Virus record (IMG/VR): IMGVR_UViG_3300029267_002284
Location: 1 to 37,791 of that record
Source of the DNA: a virus
Strand: one strand, 5' to 3'
Length of the DNA stretch: 37,791 bases
The position numbers and the translations under genes were made by a program. Below are positions 31,606 to 37,791 of this stretch, in pieces. Under the pieces are notes generated by a model, which saw only the letters and a list, made by a program, of their open reading frames with translations, was not told the DNA's origin and searched no databases. How positions within the stretch are numbered: position 1 is the first letter of the stretch; each line of letters starts with the position of its first letter.

Positions 31606-32004
31606 ATGAGTTTCAGCAACTATCTTGAAAACGAACTTCTGGATCACGTGTTCGGCGGAGCCGATTATGCTCGGCCGGGAACCCTGTATGTCGGACTTTC
31701 GACGGCTGATCCGGGCGAGGACGGAAGCGGCATTGCCGAACCTTCCAACGGTTACGCTCGGGTAGCAAAGACCAACAACTCAACTGAGTTTCCGGCTGCC
31801 TCGGGTGGCTCGAAGAGCAACGGCGCCGTCATCCAGTTTCCAACGGCTACGGGCAGCTGGGGGACCGTCACACACTTCTTCATTAGCGATGCGTCAAGCG
31901 GCGGGAACATGCTCGTGTACGGCGCCTTGAATCAATCGAAGACCGTGAACAACGGCGACTCCGTGAGGTTCAACGCTTCTCAGTTGACACTTGCTCTTGA
32001 TTGA
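31606..32004 (+). CDS. Small tail/fibre protein, 132 aa
   Basis: The ATG has TAGGAGGCAAGG. The 132 residues match a widespread small phage tail protein type: SFSNYLENELLDHVFGG, TLYVGLSTADPGEDGSG, YARVAKTNNSTEF, then a beta block TVTHFFISDAS and NNGDSVRFNASQLTLALD. Such genes are usually near baseplate wedges or fibres, and the product is thought to be a structural, possibly fibre-attached, subunit. The 47-base gap after it carries nothing else that I see. Confidence 0.75.
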   Translation: MSFSNYLENELLDHVFGGADYARPGTLYVGLSTADPGEDGSGIAEPSNGYARVAKTNNSTEFPAASGGSKSNGAVIQFPTATGSWGTVTHFFISDASSGGNMLVYGALNQSKTVNNGDSVRFNASQLTLALD

Positions 32005-32051
32005 TAACGTCTTGGGCTTCGGCTCCGACATTGGTTGAATGGTGATTTGGC

Positions 32052-35000
32052 GTGGCCGCTTCGTTTGTTGATTTCATAACTGGTTTAAACGGCCAGCTTG
32101 CAACGATTCCAACGGCTTCGTTTGCTTGCACGACTTTATTTACCACCCATTCAAATGACTCTTTTCTTGTTGCTACTATTGCCTTAGATAGCAACACGGC
32201 GTCGGTTTCTAGCATAACAACTAGCGGCGTCACTTGGACAAGAGCCGGATACATTTCCGCTAATTCACACCGCCTTGAATTGTGGTACGCCAAGAACGTC
32301 GATGCCGTAGACGGAACAAGCGTCACTTTCAATTTGTCAGCGGCGGTGAGGGCCGTTGCTCAAGTGTGTCGGTTCACCGGTGTTCCAACCGATGCGGTTC
32401 TTGACGTTGCGGTTGGAACGGCTTCTGGAATAAGCTCAATAATGTATACGGGATACAACGATCCAACCACGGCAGTTGATCTTTGCATCGGCGCGGTGTG
32501 TGCTATCCCGGATTACGCAGGGTTCTTGCTATCGCCGTGGTCTTCGCCACAAAATGGCTACGTTGATCCCAGTGGTTCGCTGATGGGCCAAAACCTATCG
32601 GTTGGTACATTTCCAAACGTAACATCCCTATTGCAATTGCTCACATTGTTCGACGTGACGCCCATAACGTCGAACCATCGAACGGGCGCTACATTCAGCA
32701 TCGCAAGCGTTCCAACTTCAAAGCCCTATATGGGAATTTTGGCCTCTTTCAAAGAAGGCTATGTTCCAGTCACACATTATCTTTCTGGAACGGCAAGCGG
32801 AACAAGTTCGGCGAGCGGAACGGCCGTTGCAAACCAGATCCGACGGATTCAAAGCAAGACGGCAATCGAAACGGCAACGTCAACGCTTTCGATGACATTG
32901 GACGCGGCGCCAACGCCAGGAAATGCGCTTCTTTTGGTCATTGGCGGCCAAGATGACGTTGATCCGTTTGTAACAAGCGTCGCCCAAACAGGGGTGACGT
33001 GGTCAAGAATAGCTTCGGAAAGAACAGAGCAATCGGGAAACTACCCTATCACGGAACTTTGGCTTGGAATTGTTGGCAATAGTCCGGGAACTGGGATCAC
33101 GGTTGTGACCATTTCGGATTCGGCGTCAACAAACCTTCAAGCGGTTTGTGCTGAATACTCCGGGGCGTCTCATGCGGACAAAACAGCAACGGCCCAAGGA
33201 CAACAGGCAGCAATTGAAGATCCGATGATTTTTGCCGATACGGCGGCGCCAACGTACACAAACGAGCTTTGGATCGGCGCAAAGGCCCATCGAGCAAACG
33301 ATCCGAGCCACGATGTAACAAACCATTATTCAATCGTTGGCGAAATCTCAGCGGGCTCTTTGAATACCGAGAATTGCGCGACAGGTCTATTCGAAAGGAT
33401 TGTTGACCAAAACACCGAAGACACTGGCTTTGAATGTTATGTTGACGCCCTTCGCTATTATGCATCGATCACGGTTACCCTTAGCGCTCTGAATCACGAG
33501 GTTTCCGGGACGGCAAGTGCCTCTTGCACGGCAAGCGCCGATCCTCATCCAATTAGCTTGATTCAGTCGAAAACCGTGGGCTCTTCCGGGGCTCAGTCTT
33601 CAGTCGTTGTGAATTTGGATCAGGCTCCACAGGAACGAAGCGTTTTGATCGCCTTTGTTCATGGCGGGCTCGATACGCAAAACTTGTCTAGCATCGTTCA
33701 AACCGGCGTTGTGTGGGCCGAGCTGAACAACTCGCCGGATCATCCGGATTCGGGAAGTCGTTGTCATCTTTGGTATGGAATAGTCGGAGCTGGGGCGGGC
33801 TCAAGCTTGACGATCAATTCGCCGGCGGCTCATATCCAAGTGATCGTCGTGAGCGAGTGGGAAGGGATCGATCTCGATACCCTTCATGATCAAACGGCCG
33901 GGAACCAAAACACAGGAACGACGCCTTCAACCGGAAACACGGCAACGACGACCTATCCCGTACAACTTTGGATTGGCGGGATGGGGTTTGGCGGAAGCGG
34001 GAAAAACTTTGCGCAAACGCCAACGAACGGTTTCCAAGTCCTCGGCCATTTAGACAACGCCGATACGGAAGCCGAATGCGTTTTCAGAAAAATGTTCGCC
34101 ACTGGCTCGGCCGGGTGTACGGATACACTTGGCGCTTCGGACCAAAATGTTGGTTTGATGACGACCTGGGATGCTATCCGGCCAACGGAAGTTTCCGGCG
34201 ACGTTGACGGGCAATCGAGCGAAAGTGGGACGCTCACCGGTGATTTTGGCATCATCGGCGCGGCGCTCGGCGTAGGTTCGGCGCCGCCAACGGACGTGGC
34301 CGTCATTTTTTCGGCCGAGGGCGACATTGGCGCCTTGTCTTCCGTTCCGTTGGCGGATCTTTCGGCTCTTTTCTCGGCCGAAGGTGACATCGCAGCGGCG
34401 CTTTCAATTGTCAACGCTCATACGGAAGTGATAATCACTTGTTGGGGGACGATTCAAGGTCAAAGCACGGTCGAAGGCGACGTTCAAAAGATCGTTGGTT
34501 GTATCGCCGATAATCTCTTGCAAAGTACAGTCGAAGGCGACGTTCAAAAGATCGTAGGGCTTTGGGGAACGGTTTGGGGGCAAGGATACGCGGCGGCACC
34601 TCTTACAGACACGCCTCGGGTCATGTTGATCGAAGCTCGAACCCCTACTTCATTCAGAGTGACATTCAGCGAAGAGATGTTGAAAGACGATAACCTGTCC
34701 AAGAAAACCAATTATACCATTACGCCTCAAACACCAGGTTCGGCTTTCTTGTACATCAACTCGATTCTTCCGGACAACGTTTTGAGGCCTTTTTTCGTAG
34801 ATGTGAACGTGTCGGAAATGACTGACGGCGCTGACTATAAAGTGGAAGTGAATAACATCACAGACAAGGACGGGAACCCCATAGACGTATCGTTGAACAA
34901 ATATACATTCGTGGGGCTCGGCGGGAAACCTTACGTGAAAAGAGTGGAAGCCGTCGCCGATAATCTGGTGAAGGTAGTTTTCAGCGAGCGGATGAAGAAC

Positions 35001-35147
35001 AATCCGGATTTGCGGAACCCGTCGAAATACGCCTTCAACAACGGTTTGATCGTGATAGCGGTCCAAAGCATTGAAGACGATGCTGTCATTCTGCTCACGA
35101 GCGAGCAAGACCCGAACCTTGTGTATGATTTGACCGTGACGCCGTAG
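32052..35147 (+). CDS. Large modular fibre-like protein A (three beta modules plus two Ig-like domains)
   Basis: The start is GTG with a weak ribosome site (GGTGAT). The 1031-residue product has three related beta modules at about 1-245, 262-485 and 501-712, each with a 'tGVtW' strand followed by an 'ELW.G.vG' strand, for example QTGVTWSRIASER and ELWLGIVGN. They are joined by Ser/Gly linkers such as HEVSGTASASCTASA. Residues about 713-850 hold repeats (SAEGDI, STVEGDVQKIVG), and residues 855-1031 form two tandem Ig-like domains of the SbsA type (FRVTFSEEM, LVKVVFSERM). It is probably a receptor-binding or surface tail appendage. The next gene encodes a shorter paralogue. Function is inferred. 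Confidence 0.72.
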   Translation: MAASFVDFITGLNGQLATIPTASFACTTLFTTHSNDSFLVATIALDSNTASVSSITTSGVTWTRAGYISANSHRLELWYAKNVDAVDGTSVTFNLSAAVRAVAQVCRFTGVPTDAVLDVAVGTASGISSIMYTGYNDPTTAVDLCIGAVCAIPDYAGFLLSPWSSPQNGYVDPSGSLMGQNLSVGTFPNVTSLLQLLTLFDVTPITSNHRTGATFSIASVPTSKPYMGILASFKEGYVPVTHYLSGTASGTSSASGTAVANQIRRIQSKTAIETATSTLSMTLDAAPTPGNALLLVIGGQDDVDPFVTSVAQTGVTWSRIASERTEQSGNYPITELWLGIVGNSPGTGITVVTISDSASTNLQAVCAEYSGASHADKTATAQGQQAAIEDPMIFADTAAPTYTNELWIGAKAHRANDPSHDVTNHYSIVGEISAGSLNTENCATGLFERIVDQNTEDTGFECYVDALRYYASITVTLSALNHEVSGTASASCTASADPHPISLIQSKTVGSSGAQSSVVVNLDQAPQERSVLIAFVHGGLDTQNLSSIVQTGVVWAELNNSPDHPDSGSRCHLWYGIVGAGAGSSLTINSPAAHIQVIVVSEWEGIDLDTLHDQTAGNQNTGTTPSTGNTATTTYPVQLWIGGMGFGGSGKNFAQTPTNGFQVLGHLDNADTEAECVFRKMFATGSAGCTDTLGASDQNVGLMTTWDAIRPTEVSGDVDGQSSESGTLTGDFGIIGAALGVGSAPPTDVAVIFSAEGDIGALSSVPLADLSALFSAEGDIAAALSIVNAHTEVIITCWGTIQGQSTVEGDVQKIVGCIADNLLQSTVEGDVQKIVGLWGTVWGQGYAAAPLTDTPRVMLIEARTPTSFRVTFSEEMLKDDNLSKKTNYTITPQTPGSAFLYINSILPDNVLRPFFVDVNVSEMTDGADYKVEVNNITDKDGNPIDVSLNKYTFVGLGGKPYVKRVEAVADNLVKVVFSERMKNNPDLRNPSKYAFNNGLIVIAVQSIEDDAVILLTSEQDPNLVYDLTVTP
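34461..34580 (+). repeat. Two tandem 60-base units encoding QSTVEGDVQKIVG
   Basis: Units start at 34461 and 34521 and differ mainly in their second halves; a third partial copy begins at 34581. The same type of unit occurs in the downstream paralogue at 36813-36932. The 20-residue period lies between the beta modules and the Ig-like domains. Confidence 0.75.
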
Positions 35148-35156
35148 GAGAACGAA

Positions 35157-37496
35157 GTGGCGCTTGGATTGGTACAATATGCTACCGCAACGACCAGCGG
35201 AGATGATCAGCTTAGCATCACGATCAATCTTCCAAGTGCGCCGAGGGCCAACGCATTCTTGGTGATGGTCATCGCCAACTCGAACTATGCCGGTCCAGTC
35301 TTCGATACGCCAATACAACAAGACGTGACTTGGCAACAAGTTGTTTGGGAAGACGCCGGCGCTTTGTTCCAAGATCAAGGTTGTACGCTCGAAGTATGGG
35401 CGGCGAACGAAGTCAATACAAGTGATCAATCCATCCAAGTGGATCTCACGGGTTTGGCCCCGATGCAACGAGACATCTGCGCCGTCGTGATGGAGTTCGA
35501 GGGCGTAGCAACCGGTAACCCCTTCGACGTATCGAACAACGGCGAAGGGGAAGATCCGGCGACTATGGACAGCGGCGGTGTTTCTACCAACGACGCACAC
35601 AGCCTTTGGATCGGCGGCGCGGTAAGTGGCGCCAACTCATCCATACCGAATCTGGGCGACGCTCAAAATGGGTTCACGACGGTAGCAAAAGTTTCAGCCG
35701 ACGATGACGGTCCAATATCCCTCGTAGCTGCGTACAAGATAGCGACGGCGACCGGAACCGCTCGGATGCAAGCCACAACGGATGGGAACGGATATTGGGT
35801 GGCCGCCGTTGCCGCCTTCGAGGGCGTGCCGCCAGCGACTCACGAGGTTTCAGGAACGGCAAGCGGATCGGCGAGCGCTTCAGGAAATCTCGACGCGCCG
35901 GGGATCAGCTTTGTTCAGGCGGCGACGGATTCGGGAAATGATAGCCATGCCTACCCTGAGTTGAGCGCGGCGCCGACCGAAGGGAACATGTTGATTTGTG
36001 CGTTGTGTATTGGGCAAAATGGGGTATCGCCTATTTTCTCACAGATCGGCGTCACATGGTATGAAGCCGAATCAATAGCCCATAGCGGTTCTAATATTTA
36101 TACATCTATTTGGTACGGGATAGTTGGTTCAAGTGCTTCAGTAAGTCTTGACATCAATTTGGGAACGTCGGACGATTATAGTTGTGAAGTGAGAGAATAT
36201 TCAGGCCTTCGCCCATCTTCGCCGGTAGATCAAACAGCAACGATTGAACACGACGAAGGCGAAGGCGCAACGTTGACCGTTGGGCCGACCGGAGCAACCT
36301 CGCAATCTGACGAGCTGGCGATGGTCAGCTTCGGGATAAACCATTCAACAAGAACGTGGCTTGACGACTTCACTGACGGATTCACAGAATCATACCAAAA
36401 CGACTATGAGAATCAAGTTCACGCTGTAGGATGGAAGATTCTTGACACAATCGGGACGGTTCAAACGTCTCGAACGATGGACAATGACGAAGACGCTTGC
36501 GCTACTTTGGCGACCTTCGAGGCGGCAATACTTCATTTGATCGCGGCGACCGAAAACAAGGGCGGACAGCTAACGGCAACTGCTCTTTTGAACATCAACT
36601 CGGTCATTTCATCTGGCATCTCGGCGATGGGCGGCGGTTGGGCGGAACTCAATTACAACCACGAGGTTTCCGGTTCCATCGCAGCGGCACTTTCGATCAC
36701 GGAAGCTCTCGCCAGCGTCAATCATCCGCTTGATGGCGAGATCTCGGCGGCGCTTTCCGTATCCAACGCAAACGCCGAGAGACAGCACGGAGCGGCCGGA
36801 AACATCTTGGTCCAGGGTACGGTACAGGGCGACGCCCAAAAGATTGTAGGATTGTGGGCGGACGCCTTTATCCAATCAACCGTAGATGGCGACGCCCAAA
36901 AAATCGTAGGATGCATCGGAACGTCTTGGTGCGTCGGTTATCTTGGGGCGCCACTTGTGGATGAACCGGCTTTGAGTACGGCGGAAGCAATTGGACCCAA
37001 TCACATTCGAGTGACATTCACCGAGCGTATGGAAAAGAATGACGCGTTGCTCGAAAAGACCAATTACATCCTCACGCCATTGACGCCGGGCTCGGCCTAC
37101 CTGTACATCAACGAAATTGAACCACAGAACAAAGATTATCCGACCTATGTGGACATCGTAGTCTCGGAAATGACTCAAAGCGCAAACTACCACTTGACTG
37201 TGATAAACGTACAAGACACGGACGGAAAATCCATCGACAATTCAATGAATCAAGCCTATTTTATCGGAGCCGGCGGGAAGCCTACGGTGAAGCAGGTCAT
37301 CGCCAAGAGCGATACGAGAGTGGACGTGGTGTTCACGGAAATCATGAAAGACAACGCGGATCTTCGCAACCCTTCAAAGTATACTTTCGACAACGGCCTA
37401 CAAGTGTTGGGCGTGGTGGATGTTGAAGGCGATACCGTCAGCCTTGTGACAAGCGTCCAATCGGCCGGCGAGATTTACAACCTGACGGTGGGGTGA
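35157..37496 (+). CDS. Large modular fibre-like protein B (paralogue of A, two beta modules)
   Basis: The start is GTG with TAGGAGAACGAA, nine bases after protein A stops. The 779-residue product has the same plan with two beta modules (about 1-225 and 248-462), linkers HEVSGTASGSASASG and HEVSGSIAAAL, GDAQKIVG repeats, and two C-terminal Ig-like domains (HIRVTFTERM, RVDVVFTEIM). The Ig-like part (604-779) aligns with protein A closely, e.g. NYILTPLTPGSAYLYIN versus NYTITPQTPGSAFLYIN. So A and B arose by duplication, and B has one module fewer. The role is likely host recognition or surface contact; whether both are displayed together is unknown. Confidence 0.72.
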   Translation: MALGLVQYATATTSGDDQLSITINLPSAPRANAFLVMVIANSNYAGPVFDTPIQQDVTWQQVVWEDAGALFQDQGCTLEVWAANEVNTSDQSIQVDLTGLAPMQRDICAVVMEFEGVATGNPFDVSNNGEGEDPATMDSGGVSTNDAHSLWIGGAVSGANSSIPNLGDAQNGFTTVAKVSADDDGPISLVAAYKIATATGTARMQATTDGNGYWVAAVAAFEGVPPATHEVSGTASGSASASGNLDAPGISFVQAATDSGNDSHAYPELSAAPTEGNMLICALCIGQNGVSPIFSQIGVTWYEAESIAHSGSNIYTSIWYGIVGSSASVSLDINLGTSDDYSCEVREYSGLRPSSPVDQTATIEHDEGEGATLTVGPTGATSQSDELAMVSFGINHSTRTWLDDFTDGFTESYQNDYENQVHAVGWKILDTIGTVQTSRTMDNDEDACATLATFEAAILHLIAATENKGGQLTATALLNINSVISSGISAMGGGWAELNYNHEVSGSIAAALSITEALASVNHPLDGEISAALSVSNANAERQHGAAGNILVQGTVQGDAQKIVGLWADAFIQSTVDGDAQKIVGCIGTSWCVGYLGAPLVDEPALSTAEAIGPNHIRVTFTERMEKNDALLEKTNYILTPLTPGSAYLYINEIEPQNKDYPTYVDIVVSEMTQSANYHLTVINVQDTDGKSIDNSMNQAYFIGAGGKPTVKQVIAKSDTRVDVVFTEIMKDNADLRNPSKYTFDNGLQVLGVVDVEGDTVSLVTSVQSAGEIYNLTVG
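36813..36932 (+). repeat. Two tandem 60-base units encoding GDAQKIVG
   Basis: Units start at 36813 and 36873. The shared core is GGCGACGCCCAAAA followed by an Ile-Val-Gly codon run. They are the counterparts of the units at 34461-34580 in the upstream paralogue; the central valine there is alanine here in both copies, which suggests that copies within a gene evolve together. Confidence 0.72.
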
Positions 37497-37500
37497 AGTT

Positions 37501-37791
37501 ATGGCAATTACAGATCTAGCCGGCAATCCTCTTGACTTGTTAGGCAATACCGGCCAATTGCTTGGTTACACGGAACCGCCGCCGCCAGAAGAAGTCTTGT
37601 CGTTGGACATGTACAAATTCTTGATCATGCCAATTCGACACCAGGATAAGATCAACGGGAATTTGTTTGTAAAGCGTCTTCTTCACGGCGGCCAGCAAAT
37701 ATGGCAATATACGCACCAAAAAGCAAACGACATCAAAAAGTTATGGTCCGTCACGGAATGTCCAGACGCCTTCTTGATTTACCTCAAAAAC
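37501..37791 (+). CDS. Tail protein, N-terminal part (3' truncated)
   Basis: An ATG four bases after the previous stop opens a frame that runs off the window (97 codons seen). The product begins ITDLAGNPLDLLGNTGQLLG with a Pro-rich PPPPEE linker, then a domain with MYKFLIMPIRHQDKING, a short helix ending in IKKLW, and CPDAFLIYLKN. The last part recalls the N-terminus of P2 gpI-like tail proteins ('...fL.yLkn.vGW...'). The ribosome site is weak (GGTGGGGTGAAG). The remainder of the protein is needed to confirm the family. Confidence 0.65.
   Translation, partial: MAITDLAGNPLDLLGNTGQLLGYTEPPPPEEVLSLDMYKFLIMPIRHQDKINGNLFVKRLLHGGQQIWQYTHQKANDIKKLWSVTECPDAFLIYLKN

Noticed and set aside
34650-35600. 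- strand frame of 316 codons crossing the border of the two fibre-like genes
   Set aside because: It crosses two real genes and their border, has no ribosome site, and its product is His/Arg/Val-rich, like other shadows here.
32052-37496. Diversity-generating retroelement target in the fibre-like genes
   Set aside because: I see no reverse transcriptase, no template repeat and no C-type lectin end; the genes finish in Ig-like domains. A reverse transcriptase could lie outside the window, but nothing here calls for it.

Overview
The window is a continuous stretch of a tailed double-stranded DNA phage genome or prophage (Caudoviricetes) with a contractile tail, i.e. a myovirus. Every supported gene lies on the + strand. 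Genes are tightly packed, mostly with good Shine-Dalgarno sequences and frequent 1-4 base stop/start overlaps, and no stretch over 300 bases lacks a gene. I see no host chromosomal gene, tRNA, integrase, insertion sequence, attachment site or CRISPR array. The host cannot be named from the sequence.

Layout. 1-8906, head: the 3' part of the terminase large subunit, portal, Mu gpF-like head morphogenesis protein, a large XkdF-type prohead protease with a degenerate LigD-phosphoesterase-like region, scaffold, HK97-fold major capsid protein with an inserted beta domain, and three small proteins. 9027-14868, accessory virion proteins: a 511-aa fibre- or decoration-like protein, several beta-rich proteins, a Trp-rich membrane protein, a permuted papain-like cysteine hydrolase, and a 152-aa protein whose C-terminus matches that of the scaffold. 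14884-18256, connector and neck: gp6-like adaptor fused to an Ig-like domain, stopper-like protein, gpG/gp10-like tail completion protein, and a terminator-like neck protein. 18288-25290, tail: sheath, a 69-aa protein, tube, the G/GT tail assembly chaperones and the tape measure. 25300-31585, baseplate: LysM protein, gpD/gp27-like hub, gpV/gp5-like spike, a leucine/proline repeat protein, a 190-aa unknown, gp25/W-like wedge and gp6/J-like wedge. 31606-37791, fibres: a small tail protein, two large tandem paralogous modular proteins, and the start of a further tail protein that runs off the window.

The order follows the assembly line of a myovirus. Terminase and portal package DNA into a shell built by scaffold, protease and capsid protein. 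Adaptor, stopper and terminator proteins close the head and join it to the tail. Tube and sheath assemble on the baseplate at a length set by the tape measure (936 aa, about 140 nm at 0.15 nm per residue).

The most notable points are: (1) a canonical -1 frameshift signal, T TTT TTC followed by potential stems, that would make a lambda G/GT-type chaperone pair; the T part is an unlabelled open frame at about 22277-22471; (2) a nine-residue C-terminal tail, KKS[ML]WEGV[LI], shared by the scaffold and a 152-aa protein 8 kb away; (3) a three-times-repeated 32-residue Leu/Pro protein coupled to the spike gene; (4) a prohead protease carrying a LigD-like region with replaced catalytic residues; (5) a cysteine hydrolase/membrane protein pair among connector genes; (6) two tandem fibre-like paralogues that share module joints at the DNA level.
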